From HGM13233 sp900762805 (GTDB lineage: Bacteria; Bacillota; Clostridia; Oscillospirales; Ruminococcaceae), in the NCBI GenBank assembly GCA_937993755.1, contig CALKMA010000002.1, positions 124,001-188,000 of the forward strand: a DNA stretch of 64,000 nucleotides, given 5' to 3'. The translations under genes and the position numbers were made by a program. Positions 39,985 through 48,010 of this stretch are shown in pieces; position 1 is the first letter of the stretch, and every line of letters begins with the position of its first letter. The notes under the pieces were generated by a model. The model was not told the origin of the DNA, did no database searches, and worked only from the letters and a program-made list of their open reading frames with translations.

Positions 39985-40911
39985 TCAGAGCTTTTCCAGA
40001 ATGCGGAGCTTGGCGCTCCGGCTGCGCGGGTTGACAGCCAGCTCGGCCTCGTCGGCGGTGATGGGCTTGCGGCTGACGGCCTTGGCGCGCGGCTTCCGTC
40101 CGCAGACACAGACAGGAAAATCGGGCGGACAGATACAGCCTGTCATAAATTCATTGAACAGCGATTTGATGAGCCTGTCCTCGATCGAGTGGAACGAGAT
40201 GACACACAGCCGGCCGCCCGGCTCAAGCAGCTCAAAGATCGAACAAATACCCTCGCGCTCGGCTGCCAGCTCATCGTTGACCTCCATGCGCACGGCCTGA
40301 AACACTCTGCGCGCCGGGTGTTTTTCCTTGCGGCGGACGGAGGGCGGCACGGCCGAGGCAACGATGCCGGCCAGCTGAAGCGTCGTTTCTATCGGTGACC
40401 GCTCGCGCGCCTGCGCGATCTTTTTGGCGATCGGCAGTGCAAAAGGCTCGTCGGCATAAGTTCGGAAAATGCGTGCCAGCTCCGATACCTCGTAGCCGTT
40501 CACAACGTCGCGGGCGCTTTTCCCGTTCTGTGACATCCGCATATCGAGCGGCGCGTCCTCGTGATAAGAAAAGCCGCGCTCGGCTTCATCGAGCTGATAG
40601 GAGGAAACGCCCAGATCAAGCAGCGCACCGGCCAGCGTTATGCCCTCCGGCAACAGCGCGGCAGCGTTGCGAAAGTCCCCCTCAATGACGGTAGCCGGCA
40701 GACCGGCCAGCCGCTCGGCAGCCACTGAAACAGCTGTCGGATCCTTATCGAGGCAGTAAAGCCAACCGCCCCGCAGCTTTCCGGCGATAGGAAGGGAATG
40801 GCCGGCTCCGCCGACCGTTCCGTCGAGATAATTCTTCTTGGGATCGATGGCCAATCCCTCAAGACATTGCTGCAAAAGCACGGGGATGTGTGAAAAGGCC
40901 GCCTTGCTCAT
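39985..40911 (-). CDS. rsmH: 16S rRNA m4C1402 methyltransferase RsmH
   Basis: SAM-dependent methyltransferase (308 aa; formerly MraW). Signatures are HIPVLLQQCLEGL, the SAM-binding DGTVGGAGHS, LDLGVSSYQLDEAERGFSY and CVISFHSIEDRLIK. It overlaps mraZ by 4 bp in the classic mraZ-rsmH pair. Confidence 0.96.
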   Translation of the reverse strand: MSKAAFSHIPVLLQQCLEGLAIDPKKNYLDGTVGGAGHSLPIAGKLRGGWLYCLDKDPTAVSVAAERLAGLPATVIEGDFRNAAALLPEGITLAGALLDLGVSSYQLDEAERGFSYHEDAPLDMRMSQNGKSARDVVNGYEVSELARIFRTYADEPFALPIAKKIAQARERSPIETTLQLAGIVASAVPPSVRRKEKHPARRVFQAVRMEVNDELAAEREGICSIFELLEPGGRLCVISFHSIEDRLIKSLFNEFMTGCICPPDFPVCVCGRKPRAKAVSRKPITADEAELAVNPRSRSAKLRILEKL

Positions 40912-41324
40912 AGGCCAAGCTCCGCCATCGTCCGGGCAAAATCGTCGGCGCTGATCGAGCTGATCTGCTTGTCCCAGCGGCTCTTATCCCAAATCTCCGC
41001 GTGGTTGAAAACGCCGGTCACAACGACCTCTTTATCGATGCCGGCCGCGTCGCGCAGGTTCTGCGGCAGCAGCACACGGCCCTGTGCGTCAGGCTCGACC
41101 TCAACGGCATTGCTGAACAGGTAAAGCTGAAGGGAACGAGACTGCGCCATCGGCAGATTGCGTATCTTCTCGCAAATGGCATTCCACTCAGTCTCAGGAA
41201 AAGCAGCAAGGCAGCCGTCGAGCCAAAGCGTAATATAAAAGCGGTCGCCAAAGCTGCTGCGGAGCTTCACCGGAAAGGTCAGCCGGCCCTTCTGGTCGAG
41301 TACGGGATTGTAGGTACCGAACAT
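40908..41324 (-). CDS. mraZ: Transcriptional regulator MraZ
   Basis: AbrB-fold protein (138 aa) with two SpoVT-AbrB-like halves (MFGTYNPVLDQKGRLTFPVK and VEPDAQGRVLLPQNLRDAAG). MraZ represses its own dcw promoter by binding short direct repeats. The start with AAAGGAGG upstream is preferred over a 20-codon longer frame. First gene of the division cluster. Confidence 0.95.
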   Translation of the reverse strand: MFGTYNPVLDQKGRLTFPVKLRSSFGDRFYITLWLDGCLAAFPETEWNAICEKIRNLPMAQSRSLQLYLFSNAVEVEPDAQGRVLLPQNLRDAAGIDKEVVVTGVFNHAEIWDKSRWDKQISSISADDFARTMAELGL

Positions 41325-41479
41325 CTGTGAAGCCTCCTTTCTCAGCTTGACGGTCAGTTGAATGGCAGTTTCTCCGCCGCCCACAGCAGTTCGGCGCGGC
41401 AGCTGTGCGGAAGATGAAAAGAAGCCCGTTCAGGCCCACGCGGCCTGTGCAGTCATGATTGACTCGGCCGCAAAATCCC

Positions 41480-41516
41480 CACTTTCCTTCACTTTTCACA
41501 TTTTTCAACTACTTTT
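41480..41516 (-). promoter_or_regulatory. MraZ-box-like direct repeats
   Basis: On the minus strand, AAAAGTAG, AAAAATG, AAAAGTG and AAAGTGGGG begin at 516, 505, 496 and 485 (spacing 11, 9, 11 bp), just past the transcription start. Similar AAAGTG repeats bind MraZ in Mollicutes. Confidence 0.55.
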
Positions 41517-41522
41517 AACCAC

Positions 41523-41551
41523 ATAATACACCCCACGCCCCATCCTGTCAA
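41523..41551 (-). promoter_or_regulatory. Promoter of the dcw cluster
   Basis: Minus-strand perfect TTGACA (41546-41551), a 17-bp spacer and TATTAT (41523-41528). The rest of the 850-bp gap to 42178 has the hairpin at 41843 but no gene I can support. Confidence 0.85.
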
Positions 41552-41842
41552 GAGCAAAAACCTCCTTTCAGGCAAAAACAGGCATAAAAATTGTCAAAAA
41601 ATGCGGCCCGAACGCCAAATAGTGACCGCACAGTCATTTATCGCCGTGCAAACCGTCTGGCGGTTGAACGGGGCAGCGGCAATCTTCTGAAGCGGCCGGT
41701 TTTCCCTGTTCGCGGCGGCCAGCCTCAGCCACGAAGCAGTGCGCAAGCCAAACCTTCCGTGCAAAATGATGGCCGAGCGGCTCCTCTGTTTGGAAACCGT
41801 TTGCCGTTTTCTCAATCGGAGCACAGCAGGATCAGAGTGCGC

Positions 41843-41879
41843 AAAAAGAGCCGCTGCTCCGATGGAGCAGCGGCTCTTT
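41843..41879 (-). terminator. Terminator hairpin upstream of the dcw promoter
   Basis: A 15-bp perfect stem (41845-41859 with 41865-41879) is followed on the minus strand by TTTTTGC. It insulates dcw from the coaD-side unit, although it is 300 bp past the last gene there. Confidence 0.8.
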
Positions 41880-42177
41880 ACCGCAAATATGTACCGGCTC
41901 TCGCCGGCTTTTGTGTGTCTTAGGGAACCGTATGATCGTATTCCTGGCGTGTCAGCCTTGTCGATGATCCCCCATTCGGCAGATCTGTTCGATGTTTCGC
42001 CCGTCAGTCATATTTTTGACCGCTTTCTGGCAGCTTTGCCGATCAATGCCGCCGGCCCGGTCGGCGTGCGCCCTGCAAAGGGTCTCAAAAGCATCGGGCG
42101 GCAACGGCCTGCCGCTGACAGCTCCGGGAGCCTCCGATGACGTCGGCCATTTTTCCGCACGGCACAGCGGGCGGCTT

Positions 42178-42624
42178 TTATTTTTTCCGCAGGCGGGCGC
42201 GCACATCCTTGACCTGCTTGAGCGCCTCGGACAGCGCCGCCTCACTCGCCTGCAGTGTCCCATCGGCAAAGCCGACCGAGGTGTTTTGCAGCTCACGCGC
42301 CTTTTTGGCGGCCTCTGTCAAAATCTCTGTGGCCTTTTCGCGCGCCGCCTTGCTGATTTCCTCCTGTGAAACGAGGACCTTTGCCTTGTTTTCGGCCCGA
42401 CGGACGATCTCCTCGGCCTCCCGCTCGGCACTGCGGAGGATGTCCTCGCGGTCGGCGGCAATAGCCTTGGCCTCCTTAAGCTCGCGCGGCAGGTTGAGGC
42501 GGATATCGTCGATGAGATTGCGCATCTTTTCGATGTCGATCATGCGTTTACCGCCGGTGAAGGGCAGGTTCCACGCTTCCTCCAGCAGCTCATCCATCTT
42601 ATCAAGATTGGTATCGATCACCAT
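42178..42624 (-). CDS. Coiled-coil protein next to coaD, function unknown
   Basis: 148-aa protein, almost entirely helical and charged (AEREAEEIVRRAENKAKVL and similar), with the texture of V/F-type ATPase stalk subunits and DivIVA tails but no domain I can name. It starts 1 bp after the coaD stop, so it is translated with it. A soluble scaffold or membrane-associated role is possible; no function is claimed. Confidence 0.75.
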   Translation of the reverse strand: MVIDTNLDKMDELLEEAWNLPFTGGKRMIDIEKMRNLIDDIRLNLPRELKEAKAIAADREDILRSAEREAEEIVRRAENKAKVLVSQEEISKAAREKATEILTEAAKKARELQNTSVGFADGTLQASEAALSEALKQVKDVRARLRKK

Positions 42625-42625
42625 A

Positions 42626-43108
42626 TCACTTACCTCCCAGCTTTTTTGTTACATCGTCCGCGATCACGGCCGGTATGAAACGGGTTATATCGCCGCCGAA
42701 GCCTGCCACCTCACGCACCATACTGGAGCTGAGGTACATATGCTGGGCATCGGTGTTCATAAAGAGCGTTTCCAGCTCAGGGTTGAGTATCTTGTTGGTC
42801 AGCGCCATCTGGAACTCGTACTCAAAGTCGGTGACGGCGCGCAGACCCTTGATGATCGCCGACGCGCCGACCTGCCTGGCATATTCGGCCAGCAGACCGC
42901 CGTAGTGATCGACCTCGACATTGGGAATGTGGCAGACAGCGCGCCGGATCATGTCCACCCTCTCCTCCATCGTAAACACGCATTTTTTAGTCTTGTTGAA
43001 CAGCACCAGAACGATGACCCTGTCAAAAAGCCCGGCGCTGCGCTCAATAATATCAAGGTGACCGTTGGTGATGGGATCGAAGCTGCCGGGGCAGATGGCG
43101 ATTTTCAT
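42626..43108 (-). CDS. coaD: Phosphopantetheine adenylyltransferase
   Basis: Penultimate step of CoA synthesis (160 aa). The nucleotidyltransferase motif is CPGSFDPITNGHLDII near the N-terminus, with YLSSSMVREVAGFGGDI near the end. It overlaps rsmD by 4 bp, the common rsmD-coaD order. The last CoA enzyme, coaE, is at the other end of this window. Confidence 0.97.
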   Translation of the reverse strand: MKIAICPGSFDPITNGHLDIIERSAGLFDRVIVLVLFNKTKKCVFTMEERVDMIRRAVCHIPNVEVDHYGGLLAEYARQVGASAIIKGLRAVTDFEYEFQMALTNKILNPELETLFMNTDAQHMYLSSSMVREVAGFGGDITRFIPAVIADDVTKKLGGK

Positions 43109-43656
43109 GGCGTCTCCTGAGATGGCTTGCGGTAAAGGTGTACCGCAGTGTTTCCGTAATGATAGGTCTTATGCAGCCTCAGCCCGCCGCATTGCGCAGG
43201 CGCCTGATAGCCGCGCTCGGTCTCCAGCAGAACGAGGCCGCCCTCAGCGGTCAGATCGGCCAGCATCGGCAGGATGGCATCCGGTGTCCCCTTGCGGTAA
43301 GGAGGGTCACTGATAATTATATCATACCCCCGCGATTTTTGCGACAGGAAAATCTCACAATCGGCCGTTATGACGCGCGATTTTTCGGAAAATTTCGCCT
43401 TTTCGATGTTTTTTCGGATAACGGCACAGGCGGCACGGCTGCGCTCCACAAAAGTGCAGTCGGACGCGCCGCGGCTGAGCGCCTCGATACCGAGCTGCCC
43501 ACTGCCGGCATAGATGTCCAGAACATGCGCACCGGGCAGGTCAAAATTGATGGCACTGAACATGGCCTCCTTGACCTTTTCGGCTGTCGGGCGCGTTTCA
43601 AGACCCTCCAGCGTCACGAGCGTAACGCCGCGGGCGCTTCCTGAAATGACTCTCAT
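43105..43656 (-). CDS. rsmD: 16S rRNA m2G966 methyltransferase RsmD
   Basis: 183-aa methyltransferase. MRVISGSARG at the start, the SAM region VLDIYAGSGQLGIEALSRGA and the catalytic IISDPPYRKG are present. It overlaps uvrC upstream and coaD downstream by 4 bp each. Confidence 0.95.
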   Translation of the reverse strand: MRVISGSARGVTLVTLEGLETRPTAEKVKEAMFSAINFDLPGAHVLDIYAGSGQLGIEALSRGASDCTFVERSRAACAVIRKNIEKAKFSEKSRVITADCEIFLSQKSRGYDIIISDPPYRKGTPDAILPMLADLTAEGGLVLLETERGYQAPAQCGGLRLHKTYHYGNTAVHLYRKPSQETP

Positions 43657-45485
43657 TCGGTTTCTCCTTCGTGAAAATAGCTGTAGATGCTGCGGGCCGT
43701 CTTCTCACTGATGCCGCATTCGGACAGCTCTTCGATCCCGGCTTTCGAGATGGCATCGACCGTTTTGAACCGCGTGAGCAGACGCTTGGCGGTCGCCTCA
43801 CCGACGCCGGAGATGCGCAGCAGCGACGAGCGCGTTGCGTTCCGACTGTGGACGCGGCGGCTGTAATCGATGGAATAACGGTGAACCTCCTCCTGTATCG
43901 CTGAAACAAAGCGATAGGCGCCGCGGTGCATACTCATGGAAAGCTCGCCGCCCGGCCCGACGATGCCGCGGGTGCGGTGCTTGTCGTCCTTGACTAAGCC
44001 GAACACCGGCACGTCGGCAAAGCTGGTGCCGGCGACAGCCTCCAAAATAACCGAAAGGTGCCCCTTGCCGCCGTCGAGCAGGATAAGCGACGGCTTACGG
44101 GCAAAGCTGCCGCCCGTCATACAATCGTCATAACGGGCAATACGGCGCAGCAGCACCTCGCGCATGGCGGCATAATCGTCGGGACCATCGACTGTTTTGA
44201 TTTGGAATCGCCTGTAATCCGACTTGCGCGGCTTACCGTTGGCAAACACGACCATGCCGGCCACAGCTTCGGCCCCATAGTTGGAGATGTCATAGCTCTC
44301 GATGATGGCCGGCGGCTCCGGCAGGCCGAGGAGCCCGGCCAGCTCGGCCAGGTCGGTCTGCTCGCGGGTACGGCGGCTGAAGCGCCGGCGCAGCGAATCA
44401 GAAGCGTTGGTATAGGCCATCTGAATGATGGCGGCGCTGTCGGCCCGTTTTGCCACCTCGATGGCGACCTTCTGCCCCAGCTTCTGCTCGATATACTGCT
44501 CCAGCAGACTGCGGGACTCGAAATCATCGTCCACCAGGATGCGCTTGGGCAGATCCTGCGCGTCGATATAGTAGTGCGTCAGCACCTCCTCGCGCGCCGC
44601 CGCAATATCAGTGGTATCCTGAATGATGCGCTCGTCCTTATCGATGAGATTGCCGTTCCGGTATTTGAGCACAACGGCGCAGACGCAGCTCTCGTTGGCA
44701 GCGAAAGCAAAGGCATCGGTCTTTTCCTGCGCCGAGCGCGCCACGACCTTCTGCCGGTTGTTCATACGCTCGATGGCGGCGATGCTGTCGCGGTAGCGGG
44801 CCGCCTTTTCATACTCCATGCCCTCCGAGGCCAACAGCATTTTCTGCCGCAGGTTCCCGATCACGGCGTCGGCCCCCTTGGTGATGAGCGCAACGGCGCC
44901 CTCCAGCCGCTCCATATATTCCTCATGTGAAACGCGGCCGCTGCACGGCGCACAGCACAGCCCGATATGTGCATTGAGGCAGGGGCGGGTCTTGCCGATA
45001 TCCTCCGGCAGACGGAGCTGGCAGGTCGGCAGCCCGAATGCGCCGTTGGCCGTTTCAATGAGCTGACGCACGCCGAAGGCGCTCATAAACGGGCCGATAT
45101 ACCGGGCGTGGCCGGCCGGCCTGAACACGCAGTTGATGCGCGGATATTCTTCTTTCGTGATTTCAATATAGCAGAAGCCCTTGTCATCCTTGAGAAGGAT
45201 GTTGTACTTGGGCATATGCCTCTTGATGAGTGAGCATTCGAGCACCAATGCCTCAAACTCGCTGTCAGTCACAATGACATCGAAATCAAAGGCATTCTCG
45301 ACCATCTTCTCGACCTTGGGCTGATGGTCGGCCCCCTCGCGGAAGTAGCCGCTGACACGGATGCGCAGCCGCTTGGCCTTGCCGACATAGATCACCTCGC
45401 CGGCCCGGTCTTTCATAATGTAGACACCGGGCAGCAGCGGAAGCCCGCAGGCTTTTTGATGCAGTTCCTTACGATCCATAAGCAT
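43653..45485 (-). CDS. uvrC: Excinuclease ABC subunit C
   Basis: Makes both incisions in nucleotide excision repair (610 aa). The N-terminal GIY-YIG nuclease is LPGVYIMKDRAGEVIYVGKAKRLR, then a cysteine-rich stretch (CLNAHIGLCCAPCSG), a UVR domain, the RNase H-like domain (SYDISNYGAEAVAGMVVF) and tandem helix-hairpin-helices at the C-terminus. There is no good ribosome binding site: the ATG directly abuts the HPr terminator. A second ATG lies two codons in. Confidence 0.95.
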   Translation of the reverse strand: MLMDRKELHQKACGLPLLPGVYIMKDRAGEVIYVGKAKRLRIRVSGYFREGADHQPKVEKMVENAFDFDVIVTDSEFEALVLECSLIKRHMPKYNILLKDDKGFCYIEITKEEYPRINCVFRPAGHARYIGPFMSAFGVRQLIETANGAFGLPTCQLRLPEDIGKTRPCLNAHIGLCCAPCSGRVSHEEYMERLEGAVALITKGADAVIGNLRQKMLLASEGMEYEKAARYRDSIAAIERMNNRQKVVARSAQEKTDAFAFAANESCVCAVVLKYRNGNLIDKDERIIQDTTDIAAAREEVLTHYYIDAQDLPKRILVDDDFESRSLLEQYIEQKLGQKVAIEVAKRADSAAIIQMAYTNASDSLRRRFSRRTREQTDLAELAGLLGLPEPPAIIESYDISNYGAEAVAGMVVFANGKPRKSDYRRFQIKTVDGPDDYAAMREVLLRRIARYDDCMTGGSFARKPSLILLDGGKGHLSVILEAVAGTSFADVPVFGLVKDDKHRTRGIVGPGGELSMSMHRGAYRFVSAIQEEVHRYSIDYSRRVHSRNATRSSLLRISGVGEATAKRLLTRFKTVDAISKAGIEELSECGISEKTARSIYSYFHEGETE

Positions 45486-45523
45486 AAAATAAAAAGCGCT
45501 GCCCCAAACTGCGGCAACGCTTT
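45486..45523 (-). terminator. Terminator between HPr and uvrC
   Basis: An 11-bp stem with one G-U pair (45493-45503 with 45513-45523) ends in TTTTTATTTT on the minus strand, ending at the uvrC start codon. Confidence 0.8.
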
Positions 45524-45534
45524 CATGGTCAGAA

Positions 45535-45798
45535 TTATACGTTGAAACCGGATTGAATCAACTTGACCAATCCATCGACCGCCTGCTGCTCATCCGGGCC
45601 GTCGGCAATGATGCGCACCGGCGTTCCGCCTACGATGCCGAGCGACAAAACGCCGAGCAGACTCTTGGCATTGACTCTGCGCTCGTCCCGTTCAATCCAG
45701 ATGGTAGAGCGGTACTCATTGGCTTTCTGGATAAAAAATGTAGCCGGACGGGCGTGCAGGCCTACCTGATTGACAACAGTTACATCCTTCACAAACAT
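45535..45798 (-). CDS. ptsH: HPr family phosphocarrier protein
   Basis: 87-aa HPr. The phosphorylated histidine is residue 15 (QVGLHARPA), which separates it from Crh, and the regulatory serine is residue 46 (NAKSLLGVLSLGI). It stands alone, not beside ptsI. AGGTG precedes the ATG. It could serve sugar PTS or purely regulatory signalling. Confidence 0.9.
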   Translation of the reverse strand: MFVKDVTVVNQVGLHARPATFFIQKANEYRSTIWIERDERRVNAKSLLGVLSLGIVGGTPVRIIADGPDEQQAVDGLVKLIQSGFNV

Positions 45799-45842
45799 TC
45801 GAATATCACCTCATAATGGTCTGCGTTAAATTGTTATATATT

Positions 45843-45870
45843 ATTATAGCGCATTCATGGCAAATCTCAA
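45843..45870 (-). promoter_or_regulatory. Promoter of the HPr gene
   Basis: Minus-strand TTGAGA (45865-45870), a 16-bp spacer and a perfect TATAAT (45843-45848). Confidence 0.7.
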
Positions 45871-45895
45871 ACCCTGTTCGCTATTTTTAGCGTTT

Positions 45896-45907
45896 TGAAA
45901 CGTTTCA
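45896..45907. promoter_or_regulatory. Palindromic LacI/CcpA-like operator
   Basis: The perfect palindrome TGAAACGTTTCA has a central CG and lies 25 bp upstream of the HPr -35 box. It resembles cre/LacI-family sites but each half is one base closer than the cre consensus. Confidence 0.4.
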
Positions 45908-46013
45908 GTGCCGTGAACCGCCTTTCATTTGTGCAACTTCACTATAATCAATTACAAATTTCATGCACATTGCACAGAACCTTCGACACAAAACGCCTTT
46001 AGCCGGCAAAATG

Positions 46014-46727
46014 CTACTTCATTTTCTTCGGCGGATGGAGCCGAACATAGCGCTCGTACAGATCGGGGCGCAGACGGCGGGTACGCTCAAGCGACTGCTC
46101 AGCCCGCCAGCCCTCGATCAGCCGGTGGTTGCCGCCGCGCAGCACCTCCGGCACCGTGCGGCCGCGCCAGGCCTCCGGCCGGGTGAACTGCGGATATTCA
46201 AGCAGCCCGTCGAAATGGCTTTCTTTCTCATAGCCGGCCTGTTCAGCCAACACGCCGTCGCACATACGGGCAATGGCATCGGTCAGCAGAAGTGCCGGCA
46301 GCTCACCGCCCGTCACCACAAAATCACCGATCGAAATCTGCTCATCAACAATTTCCTCTATGACACGCTCGTCGATGCCCTCGTAGTGGCCGCACAGAAT
46401 AGCGATGTTATCATACTTGGACAGCTCATAGACACGCTGCTGCGTCAGCGTCCTGCCGCAGGGCGACATATAAATGAGCCGCGGGCGGCGGCCCGCCTGC
46501 CGGCAAACGGCCTTAAAGCAGTCATAGACCGGCTGGGCAAACAAAAGCATCCCCTGCCGCCCGCCATAGGGGGCATCATCGGTCTGCATCTGCTTATTGA
46601 GCGTATAGTCGCGGATATTGTGAGAATGTATCTCAAGCCTGCCGCTCCGCTGCGCCCGACCAATGATGCTTTTGTCGTTGACAAAATCGCACAGTTCCGG
46701 AAAGAGCGTCAGAATATCAATCCTCAT
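46014..46727 (-). CDS. trmD: tRNA m1G37 methyltransferase TrmD
   Basis: SPOUT-class enzyme (237 aa) that methylates G37 next to the anticodon to prevent frameshifting. MRIDILTLFPEL at the start, the knot motif ILCGHYEGIDERV and IGDFVVTGGELPALLL are intact. It overlaps rimM by 11 bp. rplS, usually next, is missing here. Confidence 0.97.
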   Translation of the reverse strand: MRIDILTLFPELCDFVNDKSIIGRAQRSGRLEIHSHNIRDYTLNKQMQTDDAPYGGRQGMLLFAQPVYDCFKAVCRQAGRRPRLIYMSPCGRTLTQQRVYELSKYDNIAILCGHYEGIDERVIEEIVDEQISIGDFVVTGGELPALLLTDAIARMCDGVLAEQAGYEKESHFDGLLEYPQFTRPEAWRGRTVPEVLRGGNHRLIEGWRAEQSLERTRRLRPDLYERYVRLHPPKKMK

Positions 46728-47229
46728 CGCTCAGCATACCTCCGATGGGGCGCAGACGGATATAGCCGCCCGCAAGGTCTATCTCCCGCACAAATTCCCG
46801 AACGGCCGGAATCAGGCACTCCCGCCCGTCTTTCAGCCGGATGGTGTAGATATCGTTGGCAGGCGACGCATCGGCCGCCACAATGATGCCGAGCTCCTCG
46901 CCCGTCTCATCATGGAGCACACGAAGCCCCGGCAGGTCAGCCAGGAAAACGCGGCCCTCAGCCAGCGGGATATCCTGCCGCGCGGCATACAGCACCTTTC
47001 CGACATAACGGCGGGCCTGCTCCGGCGTATCAACACCCTCAGCCTTGCAAAGCGCCATGCGGCCGTGATCGTGTACGCGGACATGAAGCGGGCCGCTGCC
47101 GTCCGGGCCGGTATAGAGCGTCTTGACATGATTGAGCGTACTGGGCTGATCGGTCCACGGATAGAGCTTCATTTCGCCCCTGAGGCCGTGAACGGTGACA
47201 ATTTCGCCCACTTCGAGAAATTCCTTCAT
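46717..47229 (-). CDS. rimM: Ribosome maturation factor RimM
   Basis: 170-aa 30S assembly factor that binds S19. The N-terminal RimM domain (LEVGEIVTVHGLRGEMKLYPW) and a PRC-barrel C-terminal domain are present. The start at 47229 is preferred over one 11 codons upstream because GGGTGA precedes it and the protein then begins like its relatives. A structured element lies directly upstream. Confidence 0.94.
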   Translation of the reverse strand: MKEFLEVGEIVTVHGLRGEMKLYPWTDQPSTLNHVKTLYTGPDGSGPLHVRVHDHGRMALCKAEGVDTPEQARRYVGKVLYAARQDIPLAEGRVFLADLPGLRVLHDETGEELGIIVAADASPANDIYTIRLKDGRECLIPAVREFVREIDLAGGYIRLRPIGGMLSDED

Positions 47230-47240
47230 AGCTTCACCCA

Positions 47241-47332
47241 AAAAGGAACGCTCCGGCGGCACAGCAAAGAGAGCAAGGGGTGCAAAACACGCTCTCTGCC
47301 CTCATGCGGGCGCGCCTTTCAGCGTTCCTTTT
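47241..47332 (-). ncRNA. Structured three-way element between khpA and rimM
   Basis: A 12-bp closing helix (47241-47252 with 47321-47332) encloses a 7-bp hairpin (47268-47274 with 47291-47297) stacked on a 4-bp hairpin (47298-47301 with 47308-47311). On the minus strand the closing helix is followed by T5, then the rimM ribosome binding site. It could be a leaky terminator or a cis-regulatory RNA. Confidence 0.5.
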
Positions 47333-47341
47333 ATGCTTCAT

Positions 47342-47578
47342 TCAGTCGATTTCGACCTGAATGTGCTGATCCTCACGGATGGCGGCGCTGCGCATCAAAA
47401 CACGGATGGCCTTGGCGATGCGGCCCTGCTTGCCGATGACGCGGCCAGTATCGGCCTCGGCAACGGTGAGATGATAAACGGTGACGCCCTCCTCGTTCGG
47501 CTCATCAACGGTGACCGAAACGGCGTCCTTATCGTCCACGAGCCCGCGGGCGATCTCAAGCAACAATTCCTTCAGCAT
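47342..47578 (-). CDS. khpA: KH-domain RNA-binding protein KhpA
   Basis: 78-aa single KH protein. The GXXG loop is VIGKQGRIAKAI (GKQG at about 49-52). In Gram-positives KhpA pairs with KhpB to bind RNA and affects cell elongation. It lies 11 bp after rpsP. The longer upstream frame is rejected because it runs through rpsP. Confidence 0.92.
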   Translation of the reverse strand: MLKELLLEIARGLVDDKDAVSVTVDEPNEEGVTVYHLTVAEADTGRVIGKQGRIAKAIRVLMRSAAIREDQHIQVEID

Positions 47579-47589
47579 TTCTCGACCTG

Positions 47590-47832
47590 TTAAATAATCT
47601 GCTGCTTCTTGAGCAGAACCTTGACCGTATCGGTCGGCTGAGCGCCGTTGGCGATCCACTGCTTGGCCTTTTCGGCGTCGATCTTGACGAGCGTCGGCTC
47701 CTTGGTCGGATCATAATAACCGATCTCTTCGATAAAGCGGCCGTCACGTGGGAAGCGGCTGTCGGCAACGACGATGCGGTAGAAAGGAGCCTTCTTGGCG
47801 CCCATACGGCGCAGTCTGATTTTTACGGACAT
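47590..47832 (-). CDS. rpsP: 30S ribosomal protein S16
   Basis: 80-aa small-subunit protein with the family N-terminus VKIRLRRMGAKKAPFYRIVV and the RDGRFIEEIGYYDP block. AAGGAG precedes the ATG. Confidence 0.97.
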   Translation of the reverse strand: MSVKIRLRRMGAKKAPFYRIVVADSRFPRDGRFIEEIGYYDPTKEPTLVKIDAEKAKQWIANGAQPTDTVKVLLKKQQII

Positions 47833-47868
47833 TTTCTTTTTCTCCTTAAAATAAAAAGTTTTTAATGT

Positions 47869-47896
47869 TATATATTAATTGGCGCTTGATGACCAA
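47869..47896 (-). promoter_or_regulatory. Possible rpsP promoter
   Basis: Minus-strand TTGGTC (47891-47896), a 16-bp spacer and TATATA (47869-47874), in the 178-bp gap after ffh. Confidence 0.4.
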
Positions 47897-48010
47897 ATAA
47901 TAATCGAAAACAGCACAGCGGCAGCCCGTGTTAACGGTTATGCCGGCACGGCTGATTTTGGAATACTGTCTTATCCCCTCACTCTGCCGGACAGCGGTTC
48001 ACCGGGAAAC

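Noticed and set aside
41591..42140. Two plus-strand frames between mraZ and the coiled-coil gene
   Set aside because: Overlap the terminator hairpin; no ribosome binding site and low-information translation.
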